Assembly (NCBI GenBank): GCA_035551355.1
Contig: DASZNF010000004.1
Span: 1 to 64,000, forward strand
DNA: 64,000 nt
Reading direction: 5' to 3'
Source of the DNA: DATATV01 sp035551355
GTDB lineage: Bacteria; Actinomycetota; Actinomycetes; Mycobacteriales; Pseudonocardiaceae
In this document: positions 52,370 through 60,182 of the stretch, piece by piece
Numbering within the stretch: position 1 is the stretch's first letter
Layout of the letters: each line of letters begins with the position of its first letter
The notes under the pieces: generated by a model
What the model was told of the DNA's origin: nothing
Database searches by the model: none
What the model saw: the letters and a program-made list of their open reading frames with translations, nothing else
Made by a program: the position numbers and the translations under genes

Positions 52370-53344
52370 TCAGCCGAACTCGGCCCGCAGCGCGGGCAGC
52401 AGCTCCCGCTGCGCGAAGCCGAGGAACTCCGGCTGCTGATCCCCGCCGATCTGGGCCAGGGCGACATCGGTGAACCCGGCATCCCGGTAGGCGGCCAGGG
52501 CCTTGACGATCGGTTCGATGTCCGGCCCGCACGGGATGTTCGCGGCCACGTCCTGCTCGGTGACGAACTGGGTGGCCGCCTCGAACGAATGCGGCCCGGG
52601 CAGCTCCGCGTTGACCTTCCAGCCCCCGGCGAACCAGCGGAACTGCTCGTGCGCCCGGCGGATGGCGGCGTCCCGGTCGGTGCCCCAGGAAATCGGCAGC
52701 TGGGCGATCTTGCGCTGGCCGGGCTCCAGCGAGTGGCGGTCCCATTCCTGGCACAGCTCCGGCTTCGGCTCGACCGCGACCATCGCGTCGGCCCTCGGCG
52801 CGGACAGCGCCACCGACTGGATGCCGGACACCGCGACCGCGATCGGCACCCGGATCCTGGGCAGGTCCCAGATCTTGGCCGAGTCGACCTGGAAATGCGT
52901 GCCGGCATAGTTGACGTAGCCGCCGTCGAACAGTTCGGCGATGATGTTCAGCGCCTCGCCCAGCATCTCGTGCCGCACGTTGGCCGGCGGCCAGCCCTGC
53001 CCGATCACATGCTCGTTGAGGTTCTCGCCCGCGCCCAGCCCCAGGGTGAACCGGCCCCCGGACAGCTCCTGCACGGTCGCCGCCTGCTGCGCCACCAGCA
53101 CCGGGTGGTAGCGCATGATCGGGCAGGTCACGTAGGTCATGAACGGAATCCGTTCGGTCACCTGGCTGACCGCGCCCAGCGTGGCCCACGCGTTGGGGGA
53201 GTGGCCCTGACTGTCCAGCCAGGGAAAGTAGTGGTCGCTCATCACCTCGAAGTCGAACCCGGCCTCCTCGGCTCCTCGCGCGTAGGTCACCAGGTCCCGT
53301 GGTCCGGTCTGTTCGCACAGCAGCGTGTATCCGAAGTTAAACAT
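52370..53344 (-). CDS. F420-dependent LLM oxidoreductase (G6PDH-related)
   Basis: A 324-aa luciferase-like TIM barrel. FNFGYTLLCEQTGPRDLVTYA, FEVMSDHYFPWLDSQGHSPNAW, GRFTLGLGAGENLNEHVIGQGWP and VALAQIGGDQQ match the group related to F420-dependent glucose-6-phosphate dehydrogenase. GAGENLNEH is the phosphate/F420-contact region in that group. It probably reduces F420 with an alcohol or sugar phosphate, or acts on another alcohol; the natural substrate is unknown. GGGAGGG precedes the ATG. It is divergent from the glycosyltransferase gene, with 155 bp between. Confidence 0.9.
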   Translation of the reverse strand: MFNFGYTLLCEQTGPRDLVTYARGAEEAGFDFEVMSDHYFPWLDSQGHSPNAWATLGAVSQVTERIPFMTYVTCPIMRYHPVLVAQQAATVQELSGGRFTLGLGAGENLNEHVIGQGWPPANVRHEMLGEALNIIAELFDGGYVNYAGTHFQVDSAKIWDLPRIRVPIAVAVSGIQSVALSAPRADAMVAVEPKPELCQEWDRHSLEPGQRKIAQLPISWGTDRDAAIRRAHEQFRWFAGGWKVNAELPGPHSFEAATQFVTEQDVAANIPCGPDIEPIVKALAAYRDAGFTDVALAQIGGDQQPEFLGFAQRELLPALRAEFG

Positions 53345-53499
53345 TTCTCGGTTCCCTCCCCGGGACTTCGTCGCCCGTGGCTCTCTGTCTGCTGTTACCC
53401 ACCGAGGAATACAGGCAAACCGGTGGTCTTTCGCTCGATCGGGTTTGAGGATCTTCCCGCCGGTGCACCAAACGGTATGCGAATTGCTGGCGACCGCCG

Positions 53500-54771
53500 A
53501 TGAGAATCGCGATGGTCTCCGGGCTGGTCCATCCCCGAGGGGTCGGCGCGCCCGGCGGGCAGAACGGTTGTGTGGCAGCGTTGTCCGCGCGTCTGGCGGC
53601 GCGCGGCCACGACGTGACCGTCTACACCCGACGGGACGATCCGGTGCGCCCGGAGCGGATGTGCCTGCCCGAGGGATATCGACTGGTGTCGGTGTCCGCC
53701 GGTCCGGCCCGGCCGGTGGATGTCACGGAATTGTCGCGCTGGCTGGGGAAGTTCGGCCGGTTTCTGGCCGACGAATGGGCGCGGGACAAGCCGGATGTGG
53801 TGCACGCGCATTTCTGGCTGACCGGCCTGGCCGCCGCGCTGGCCGCGCGCACTGTGCCGGTGCCGCTGGTGCACACCTTCCACGATTTCGGCGCGGCCCG
53901 GCGGCGCTACCCCCGCGAACCCGATCCCGGTCCGGCGCATCGGGTGCCGGTCGAACGGCTGCTGGCCCGCACTGCCGACCGAGTGCACGCTACTTCCTCG
54001 GCCGGGCTGGGCGAACTGCTCCGGATGGGGGTGTCCCGCGAACGGGCGTCCATCGTGCCCCGTGGGGTGGACACCGGACTGTTCACCCCGGACGGCCCGC
54101 CCGCGGACCGTCCGGCCACCGGGCACCGGGTGGTCGCGGTCGGCCGATTGCTGCCCCGCAAGGGATTCGAGCTGCTGATCAGCGCGCTGCGCGGCCTGGC
54201 CGACACCGAACTGCTCATCGTCGGCGGGCCGGACAAGGCCGAGTTGGACGCCGATCCGGAGGCGATCCGGTTGCTGGCGCACGCCGACCGCGCCGAGGTG
54301 GCCGACCGGGTGCGGCTGTTCGGCCGAGTGACGCCCGCCGATCTGCCCGCGCTGCTGCGCTCGGCCGATGTGGTGGCCTGCGCGCCGTGGTGCGAACCGT
54401 TCGGAATGGCGGCGGTGGAGGCGATGGCCTGCGGCGTGCCGGTGGTGGCCACCTCGGTCGGCGGGCTGACCGATTCGGTGGTGGACGGCGTCACCGGTGT
54501 GCTGGTGCCGCCCGGGTCCCCGACGGCGCTCTCGCACGCCATCCGCCGATTGCTGGCCGATGGCAACCGGCGGGCCGCGCTGGCCGCCGCCGGGCGGGAT
54601 CGGGCCTGCTCACGGTACTGCTGGGCGCAGGTGACCGAGGAAACGACACGCGAGTACGAGCGGGCCACCGGAGTGGCGCGGACGCACGCCGTGGAACCGG
54701 AGGAAAAACAGGTTTCAACCGGCTGGCCCGGGGAAACCCAGGGGGGACCAGGAAGTCGCGCAGATCGGTGA
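53500..54771 (+). CDS. GT4-family glycosyltransferase
   Basis: A 423-aa GT-B fold glycosyltransferase. It has the N-terminal GGQNGCVAAL motif after HPRGVGAPGG, DVVHAHFWLTG, VGRLLPRKGFELLI at the domain linker and the EX7E motif EPFGMAAVE in the nucleotide-binding domain. MshA-like proteins share this arrangement, but without the inositol-phosphate signature I cannot name an acceptor. It transfers an activated sugar, probably from UDP or GDP, to an unknown acceptor in the cytoplasm. The last 30 residues are a hydrophilic extension. A small conserved gene begins 5 bp after its stop. Confidence 0.88.
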   Translation: MRIAMVSGLVHPRGVGAPGGQNGCVAALSARLAARGHDVTVYTRRDDPVRPERMCLPEGYRLVSVSAGPARPVDVTELSRWLGKFGRFLADEWARDKPDVVHAHFWLTGLAAALAARTVPVPLVHTFHDFGAARRRYPREPDPGPAHRVPVERLLARTADRVHATSSAGLGELLRMGVSRERASIVPRGVDTGLFTPDGPPADRPATGHRVVAVGRLLPRKGFELLISALRGLADTELLIVGGPDKAELDADPEAIRLLAHADRAEVADRVRLFGRVTPADLPALLRSADVVACAPWCEPFGMAAVEAMACGVPVVATSVGGLTDSVVDGVTGVLVPPGSPTALSHAIRRLLADGNRRAALAAAGRDRACSRYCWAQVTEETTREYERATGVARTHAVEPEEKQVSTGWPGETQGGPGSRADR

Positions 54772-54776
54772 GGTAG

Positions 54777-55268
54777 ATGAACGACGATCGAGAGCTGCTG
54801 CGGGCCACCATCGCGGGCGCGGTCGGCGCCGTGCGTCGGGGTAGCGAAGACGATGCGCTCGTCCTGCTCGGCCGGCTGGGCGCCGCCTCGGACGAGGCCA
54901 CCCGGGACAGTGTGTGCGAACTCGCCGGAGCCAATGTCGACATGTTGCTGGGTCTGGCCGGTCAGCCTCGGGGTGAGGACGTGATGGTCACCCTGGACGG
55001 CGAGGACGCCGATGGCAAGACCGTGTCCATCGACGAGTTCGAGCCGGCTCAGCGGGCGGCCACCCGGGTCATGCTGGCGCTGGCCAACGGCCACCCGGAG
55101 GACGCGAGTGCGCAGCTGGACATCGTGGCCATCTCCGGTGACCCGATGGAACTGGGCCAGGTCTTCGTGCACACGCTGTGCTGGACCCTGGAACTGCTGG
55201 ACAGCTGTGCGGCCGGCGGGCACGACGTGCCGTCCTGGCTGCGTCCGGTACTGGCCAGCGGCGGCTAG
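54777..55268 (+). CDS. Conserved actinobacterial protein of unknown function
   Basis: A 163-aa acidic protein, mostly helical, without membrane segments or a signal peptide. LLRATIAGAVGAVRRGSEDD, AATRVMLALANGHPEDASA and QLDIVAI give it a repeat-like helical look, but I do not recognise the family. GAGGTAG is 4 bp before ATG, and the start is 5 bp after the glycosyltransferase stop, so they are co-transcribed. A hairpin with a T-run follows. Confidence 0.72.
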   Translation: MNDDRELLRATIAGAVGAVRRGSEDDALVLLGRLGAASDEATRDSVCELAGANVDMLLGLAGQPRGEDVMVTLDGEDADGKTVSIDEFEPAQRAATRVMLALANGHPEDASAQLDIVAISGDPMELGQVFVHTLCWTLELLDSCAAGGHDVPSWLRPVLASGG

Positions 55269-55358
55269 TACCACTGGTACTCCGCCGACGGGAAACGTCG
55301 AGCGCACAGGCGATTCCCGCCGGTGAAGCTTTCACGGCAGGGTAAATTTCATTTTCGC

Positions 55359-55390
55359 GACCGCGACCCGTCCGAAGGCCGCGGTCTTTT
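55359..55390 (+). terminator. Rho-independent terminator after the glycosyltransferase operon
   Basis: A 7-bp stem (GACCGCG / CGCGGTC) with a 14-nt loop followed by TTTT, 90 bp after the operon's last stop. Confidence 0.7.
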
Positions 55391-55501
55391 CGTATGCCCG
55401 ACTCGTGTGCTCGAATCCTGTGCCGAAGCCGTGCTCCGATGTGGACGGTCGCGCCCCAATGGTCCGCCGGGGTGATCACCACGGGGCGGTCACGGCGGTG
55501 G

Positions 55502-56062
55502 TCAGGGCGCGGTGGATCCCTTGACGTCCTTGGTGATACGCACGTGCATGGTGCGCTCGCCCTGCTGGTCGGTGGTGGTCCAGCACTCCACCGAATCGAC
55601 CAGCACCTGCAGCATGTGCCAGCCCAGGGTGTCCTTGGGCGGCGGGCGGCCGTCCAGGGTCTCCGCGCTGGCGCTGATTTCCACGCCGTCGCGGGCGATC
55701 ATCAGGCGGCACACCAGCATGCCGTCCGGTTTGGCGGTGGTCAGCACGGTGGTGCAGGCTTCGTCAACGGCCAGCCGCAGATCGGACACGGCGTCCAGGT
55801 CGAAGTCCTCGCGCATAGCCACATCCGCGGCAACCGCGCGCACCGTGGAGATCCGGGCCATTCCGGCCACCATGCGCAGTTCCACCTCGTGGGGGCGCAG
55901 TTCCGCGTCGGCCGGTGGATCGCCGGAGTCGGTTCTCTCGCAGCTCACCGGGGCCGCCGGCAAGGCGTCGGAGCGATCGTCTTCCGCATGTCCAGGCTCC
56001 CGTTGGGCTGCGCGCACTCCCGGAATGATATGCACATTCGGCGGCCAGCGAGCGGGTGTCAT
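55502..56062 (-). CDS. rsbW: RsbW/UsfX-type anti-sigma factor (GHKL ATPase-like)
   Basis: A protein of about 186 aa with a C-terminal 125-residue GHKL domain. The N-box region is DLRLAVDEACTTVL, where the canonical Asn is Thr; DTLGWHMLQVLVDSVECW takes the place of the G-box. Both resemble M. tuberculosis UsfX (SigF anti-sigma factor), which has DEVCSRLI and SWHVL at these places. The first 60 residues are low-complexity; the start at ATG 56062 is uncertain, and GTG codons at 56035 and 56017 are alternatives. It should bind and inhibit the SigB/SigF-type sigma factor encoded 16 kb away. A GGGTAC hexamer is 9 bp upstream, but no convincing -35 was found. Confidence 0.78.
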   Translation of the reverse strand: MTPARWPPNVHIIPGVRAAQREPGHAEDDRSDALPAAPVSCERTDSGDPPADAELRPHEVELRMVAGMARISTVRAVAADVAMREDFDLDAVSDLRLAVDEACTTVLTTAKPDGMLVCRLMIARDGVEISASAETLDGRPPPKDTLGWHMLQVLVDSVECWTTTDQQGERTMHVRITKDVKGSTAP

Positions 56063-56476
56063 GATTCTTGGGTACCCCGTGTACCGGAGCCGTATTACTG
56101 GCAGGCTACCCGGTTTGGCAAGATGTCTCGGTTCCCGCGCGATCTCCTGGCCGAACACGGTCAGAGCTTCACCGGCGAGGCAAGGATCACGCTGCGGGAC
56201 AGGCCCTCCCCGCTGTCCCGGTCGCCCGCCGCACGTCGGCCGAACCGTGGGCTCGCTCGCGATCGGGTGCGTTTACCGCCTCCGACCAGCGGGTGTTCGC
56301 CCGATTGACGAGGATTTTCACACGGTCATTATCGCCACGGGTCCAGTTCGTGTCGGAGACGAAAAGGTCGGGGTCTCCGCCAGGTCCGGCGGAGACCCCG
56401 ACTGCCTACCCACCACGGCGGCACCCGGGGCATTGCCGTTGGGCGCGGAGTTGAAACCCGTTGGCGGGCAGAAAAA
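56063..56476. other. 414-bp intergenic region between hydrolase and anti-sigma genes
   Basis: Holds the hydrolase terminator at 56367-56402 and, next to 56062, the presumed anti-sigma promoter. No gene is convincing in the rest. Confidence 0.5.
56367..56402 (-). terminator. Rho-independent terminator of the hydrolase gene
   Basis: Perfect 15-bp stem (GTCGGGGTCTCCGCC and its complement) with a 6-nt loop, followed on the minus strand by TTTT, 74 bp past the hydrolase stop. Confidence 0.85.
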
Positions 56477-57451
56477 TCAGGCGATCGGGCGAACTGCCTG
56501 GCGGGACGGGTCGAAATCCGGGTCGGCCTGGGCGGCCGGCGGCCTGCGGGCCAGGAAGTTCAGCAGCACGTCCACGAACCGGGCCGGGTCGGCCCGGTGC
56601 GGGAAGTGGCCGACGCCGTCGAACAGTTCGATTTCCGCGCCCGGCACCAGTTCCCAGGTCCGCACGCCGTGCTCCATCGGGATCACCGGGTCCAGAGTGC
56701 CCCACATCAACAGCAGCGGCACATCGGCCAGCAGGTGCAGCCGGTCGGTCGCGGACAGCCGCTGCCCGCTCAGGTCAAGCGCGCTGCGCACGGTGCGGCA
56801 GAACACCTCCCGGCCCTCCGGAGTGCGCAGCGAACCGAAGTGCTGCAACAGCTCGTCGAGCTCCTCGGCCACCGGAACCCGCAGCCAGCCCGCGAATCTC
56901 ACCAGCGCGTTCCCGCAGTCGAACACGGACTTGCTGGCCAGCAACGGAAGTACGAGTTCGGCGCCGGGCAGGGTGGCCGCGCGCAACGCCGGATGCACCG
57001 ACCGGCCCAGTCCGCCGCTGGACACCAGCACCAGCCGGTCCAGCCGCTCCGGGAACTGGTGGGCGAACTGCATGGCCACGCCGCCGCCGAGCGAGTGCCC
57101 GATCACCGTGGCCCGGTGGATACCCAGCGCGCCCAGCAGATCACGCACTCCGGTCGCGTAGCCGCTGAGTGAGTAGTCGCCGTGCGGATCGACCGAATGC
57201 CCGTGCCCCATCAGGTCCAGCGCGATGACTCGTTGGCTGCCATCGCGAAGCGAGAACTCCTCCAGTACCGAGGCCCAGGTCGCGGTGCTGCCGGCCAGAC
57301 CGTGCACCAGCACGATGACCTCGTCGGAAGTGCCCGGACGGGCAGGCGACACCTCCAGGTAGGTGGCCTCGTGTCCGTACACGGAAACCGTTTTCTCGTC
57401 TACCCGCATGCCACGGGGTACCCAGTCCAGCGGATGTCTACCATCGGCCAT
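56477..57451 (-). CDS. Alpha/beta hydrolase
   Basis: A protein of about 324 aa with VIVLVHGLAGSTATW (oxyanion loop), the elbow VIGHSLGGGVAMQFA, acid residue in LLMWGTLDPVIP and catalytic His in DGVGHFPHRADP. This is a complete classical fold, closest to the epoxide-hydrolase/lipase/haloperoxidase group; substrate unknown and no signal peptide. The start is uncertain. ATG 57451 lies only 18 bp from the ferritin start on the other strand and has no Shine-Dalgarno site; ATG 57409 (MRVDEKTVSVYGH) would leave room for promoters and is plausible. A strong terminator follows. Confidence 0.85.
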   Translation of the reverse strand: MADGRHPLDWVPRGMRVDEKTVSVYGHEATYLEVSPARPGTSDEVIVLVHGLAGSTATWASVLEEFSLRDGSQRVIALDLMGHGHSVDPHGDYSLSGYATGVRDLLGALGIHRATVIGHSLGGGVAMQFAHQFPERLDRLVLVSSGGLGRSVHPALRAATLPGAELVLPLLASKSVFDCGNALVRFAGWLRVPVAEELDELLQHFGSLRTPEGREVFCRTVRSALDLSGQRLSATDRLHLLADVPLLLMWGTLDPVIPMEHGVRTWELVPGAEIELFDGVGHFPHRADPARFVDVLLNFLARRPPAAQADPDFDPSRQAVRPIA

Positions 57452-57460
57452 CAGGGGTAT
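57436..57460 (+). promoter_or_regulatory. SigB/SigF-type promoter of the ferritin-like gene
   Basis: GTCT, 15 bp, GGGTAT with the -10 hexamer ending 9 bp before the ATG, so the transcript would have a very short leader. The -35 overlaps the divergent hydrolase's first codons. Confidence 0.6.
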
Positions 57461-57469
57461 TCGGGACGT

Positions 57470-57889
57470 ATGGACACCACAGCGTTCATCGAACGGCTCA
57501 ACGAAGACCTCGGCACCGAGTACCAGTCGATCGTGCAGTACGTACAGCACACCGCGACGATCAAGGGCGCCAAGTACGGCAACATCGTCCAGGAACTGGA
57601 GCAGCACCTCAGCGAGGAGCTCACCCACGCCTCCACACTGGCCAAGCAGATCGACTTCCTGGGCGGCACGCCCACGGTCAAGGTGCCCCCGATCCCGGAC
57701 GTCGCCGACGGGGCCGACGCCCTGCGGGCCGATCTCGACCTGGAGGAACGTCAGTTGCAGCGCTACCGCGACCGGGTCGCCGAAGCCAACGACCTGGGCC
57801 TGCCGGACGTGGCAGAAGCGCTGAAACCGTTGCTGGAGCAGACCCAGGACCACGTGTCCGAGCTGCGCGACGCACTGGACATCGGCTGA
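57470..57889 (+). CDS. Ferritin-like/bacterioferritin-type diiron protein
   Basis: A 139-aa four-helix-bundle protein. The ligands expected for a ferritin-like diiron site are present in order: Glu17 (GTEYQS), Glu50 and His53 (EELTHAS), Glu93 (LEERQLQ) and an acidic residue with His128 (QDHVSEL). The helix 1 sequence FIERLNEDLGTEYQSIVQY is typical of short bacterioferritin/DPS-like proteins. It lacks the haem Met of classical bacterioferritin. It probably stores iron or detoxifies peroxide. The GGGTAT promoter suggests stress control. It is divergent from the hydrolase and followed by a DUF6191 gene 36 bp on. Confidence 0.85.
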   Translation: MDTTAFIERLNEDLGTEYQSIVQYVQHTATIKGAKYGNIVQELEQHLSEELTHASTLAKQIDFLGGTPTVKVPPIPDVADGADALRADLDLEERQLQRYRDRVAEANDLGLPDVAEALKPLLEQTQDHVSELRDALDIG

Positions 57890-57925
57890 GCGGAACCCGG
57901 CTCCCGCCCGGTACGTTGGACAGCC

Positions 57926-58225
57926 GTGGAGATGGCGCTGTCGTTCAGCATCCCGGGCGGGGTGCTGCTGCTGGTCACCCTCGGCGCGATCGAGATCCTC
58001 CGGCGGCGGCGCAAGCGGACCGGCCCGATGCTGTCGGAGACCTACGTCAACGAGTTCACCGCGATCTTCTACGGCTCCAAGCGCACCGAGCTGGACCACC
58101 GCGACTCGTTCTCCATGATGCGCGAGGAGGACGCCGAGGGCGCGCCGCCGCTGGGCGTGGACCTGGACCGCGGGGTGGTCACGCTCGGGCCGGAGGAGAT
58201 CAGTCGTCCAGCCCCCGAGCGGTGA
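57926..58225 (+). CDS. DUF6191-like small membrane protein
   Basis: A 99-aa protein with one N-terminal membrane helix (SFSIPGGVLLLVTLGAIEI), a basic stop-transfer RRRRKR and a hydrophilic region containing SETYVNEFTAIFYGSKRTELDHRDS, characteristic of DUF6191 proteins of actinobacteria. Function unknown. The GTG at 57926 is used, although an ATG two codons later is possible. Its 3' end overlaps the convergent BioN gene by 26 bp. Confidence 0.72.
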   Translation: MEMALSFSIPGGVLLLVTLGAIEILRRRRKRTGPMLSETYVNEFTAIFYGSKRTELDHRDSFSMMREEDAEGAPPLGVDLDRGVVTLGPEEISRPAPER

Positions 58226-58802
58226 TCGCGTCGCCCAGCGCCTCGGCCGAGCGGATCAGCCCGACGATCACCGGCACCACCATCCGCCAGGAGCCCCGGC
58301 CCAGGCCGCGGGCGGTGTAGGCGTCCCGGCACCGCTGCCAGCTGGTGGCCACCAGCGGCACGCTGCGCACGGTCAGCGCCAGCACCAGCGCCACCCGCCG
58401 GGAGGACACCCCGGCCCGGTCCAGCGGCCGGGCCAGCCGTTCGAACAGGGCCAGCATCCGGGCGACCCGGGTGGTCACGGTGACCAGCCCGGCCAGCAGC
58501 ACCGAGGCCAGCAGCCCGCCGGCCACCACCACCGCCCGGGCCCAGCCCGCGGTGAACCCCTGGAAGACCAGGATCAGCACCACGAACGGCAGCAACGCCC
58601 GCACGTGCCGCCCCAGCACGCGCAGCGGCACCCGCGCCGCCGGGTACAAAGCCGCACTGACGAGCACCTCCGCCCCGATCAGCCCGGGCGTGCCGGAGGC
58701 CACCACCCCGGTGACCGCGAGCAGCAGGGCCAGCAGCTTCGGCCCGGCCGGCATCCGGTGCAGCCAGGACTCCCCCGGTAGGTACCGGCCCAGCGTGCTC
58801 AT
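58200..58802 (-). CDS. bioN: ECF transporter T-component BioN
   Basis: A 200-aa membrane protein of the energy-coupling-factor transmembrane family. It has about four hydrophobic segments and the two coupling motifs ARG: AYTARGLGRG and DAITARGLDD. STLGRYLPGESWLHRMPAGPKLLAL is the usual N-terminus. It connects the ATPase with the biotin-binding BioY. The ATG at 58802 overlaps the BioM stop by 4 nt; a longer reading frame upstream was not used. Confidence 0.92.
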   Translation of the reverse strand: MSTLGRYLPGESWLHRMPAGPKLLALLLAVTGVVASGTPGLIGAEVLVSAALYPAARVPLRVLGRHVRALLPFVVLILVFQGFTAGWARAVVVAGGLLASVLLAGLVTVTTRVARMLALFERLARPLDRAGVSSRRVALVLALTVRSVPLVATSWQRCRDAYTARGLGRGSWRMVVPVIVGLIRSAEALGDAITARGLDD

Positions 58803-59476
58803 GAGGCCATCAGGGCCAGATAGTGCGCGATGGCCGCGTCCGGGGTGTCGTCGCACACCACCCGGCCCTCGTCCAGCACCAGCACCCGGTCGAAACCGGC
58901 CAGCATGTCCAGGTGGTGGGTGAGCAGGATGACCTGCTGGGGCAACGATTCCAGCGCCCGGCGCACCACGCCGGCGTTGCGTAGATCCAGCAGCGTGGTC
59001 GGCTCGTCGCAGACCAGGATCTCCGGTTCGGTCACCAGCACCGAGGCCAGCGCCAGCATCTGCTTCTGCCCGCCGGACAGCAGGTGCGCCGGGTGATCGC
59101 GATGCTCGGAAAGCCCGTGCCGCCCAAGGACTTCGCTCACCCGCGCCTCGATGTCCGAAGTGGACAGACCGCGTCGGGACAGGCCGATCGCCACGTCCTC
59201 GGCCACCGTGGGCATGATGATCTGGGTGTCCGCGTCCGGGAACACGAATCCCACCAGCCGGTGCACCTTGCGGTGCTGCTTGCGGGTGTCCAGCCCGTCC
59301 ACCAGCACCCGCCCCCGGCTGGGCCGGATCAGCCCGTTGAACATCCGGGCCAGGGTGGACTTGCCCGAGCCGTTGGCGCCGATGATGCCGATCCGGTGCT
59401 CGGCCAGGGTCAGGTCGATGTCGCGCAGCACCGTCCGCTCGGCGTAGGCGTGGTGCACGCCCTCGACTCGGATCAC
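58799..59476 (-). CDS. bioM: ECF transporter ATPase BioM
   Basis: A 225-aa ABC ATPase. Walker A is GANGSGKST, the Q-loop is VFPDADTQI, the signature LLSGGQKQM, Walker B ILVCDEPTTLLD (with the usual catalytic Glu) and the switch His TLTHH-like LLTHHLDML. It powers the biotin importer. The GTG start overlaps the BioY stop by 4 nt, and its own stop overlaps bioN, making a tightly coupled bioY-bioM-bioN operon. Confidence 0.94.
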   Translation of the reverse strand: MIRVEGVHHAYAERTVLRDIDLTLAEHRIGIIGANGSGKSTLARMFNGLIRPSRGRVLVDGLDTRKQHRKVHRLVGFVFPDADTQIIMPTVAEDVAIGLSRRGLSTSDIEARVSEVLGRHGLSEHRDHPAHLLSGGQKQMLALASVLVTEPEILVCDEPTTLLDLRNAGVVRRALESLPQQVILLTHHLDMLAGFDRVLVLDEGRVVCDDTPDAAIAHYLALMAS

Positions 59477-60084
59477 CGGCGGCGGCCCGCCGCGGGCACC
59501 GGGTAGGACCGGTACACCCCGGCCGTGATCAGCGCGGTCAGCACCACCTTGACGGCGTCGCCGGGCAGGAAGGTCACCGCCGAGACGGTGGTGCCCAGCA
59601 GGCCGGAACCCAGCCGCCAGGCGGTGAACGGCACGCCGAACGCGTAGATCACCACGATGCCGCCGACCACGTTGGCCAGCAGCAGCGGGAACACCGTGCG
59701 CCGGCCCTTCTCGGCCAGCCAGCCGATCACCGCGGCCCCGGCCAGCCAGCCGACCAGGTAGCCGCCGGTCACCCCGGCGAACACCGCGATCCCGCCGCGG
59801 CCCCCGGCCAGCAGCGGCAGCCCGGCCGCGACCAGCACCTCCAGCGCCAGCACGGCCAGGAAGCCGCGTTTGGCGCCGAGCACGCTGCCGGCCAGCATCA
59901 CGCCCATGGACTGCGCGGTGATGGGCACCGCGTTGCCGAACAGGGAGAAGCTGCCGGGCAGCCCGAGCACCGCGATCAGCGCGGCGAACAGGGCGATCAG
60001 CGCCAGGTCCCGGGGCAGCAGCCAGGAACCCTCGCGCTCCTCGGTGGTCTTGGGTTCCGGCGTTGGCTCGGCAGGGCTGGACAT
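59473..60084 (-). CDS. bioY: Biotin-binding ECF transporter S-component BioY
   Basis: A 203-aa protein with about six membrane helices. GSFSLFGNAVPITAQSMGVM and the later GGRGGIAVFAGVTGGYLVGW with PGDAVKVVL are the BioY signature that binds biotin. The N-terminal 25 residues are a hydrophilic, Glu/Pro-rich extension. It leads the operon with bioM and bioN. It is divergent from a BisC-like reductase by 98 bp, so both may share biotin control; no obvious operator for a biotin repressor is seen there. Confidence 0.94.
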   Translation of the reverse strand: MSSPAEPTPEPKTTEEREGSWLLPRDLALIALFAALIAVLGLPGSFSLFGNAVPITAQSMGVMLAGSVLGAKRGFLAVLALEVLVAAGLPLLAGGRGGIAVFAGVTGGYLVGWLAGAAVIGWLAEKGRRTVFPLLLANVVGGIVVIYAFGVPFTAWRLGSGLLGTTVSAVTFLPGDAVKVVLTALITAGVYRSYPVPAAGRRR

Positions 60085-60182
60085 CAGGGCTCCTCGGGAC
60101 CGGGGGAGAGCTCAACGTAGCAAACCGCATTGGCCCGTCACGAGTTCTGACTATGGTCGCTGACCTGTGCGAACATGGTCTG

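Noticed and set aside
56072..56077. GGGTAC (minus strand) as an autoregulatory SigB promoter of the anti-sigma gene.
   Set aside because: There is no matching -35 at the right spacing, and the start codon is uncertain, so it was not listed as a promoter.
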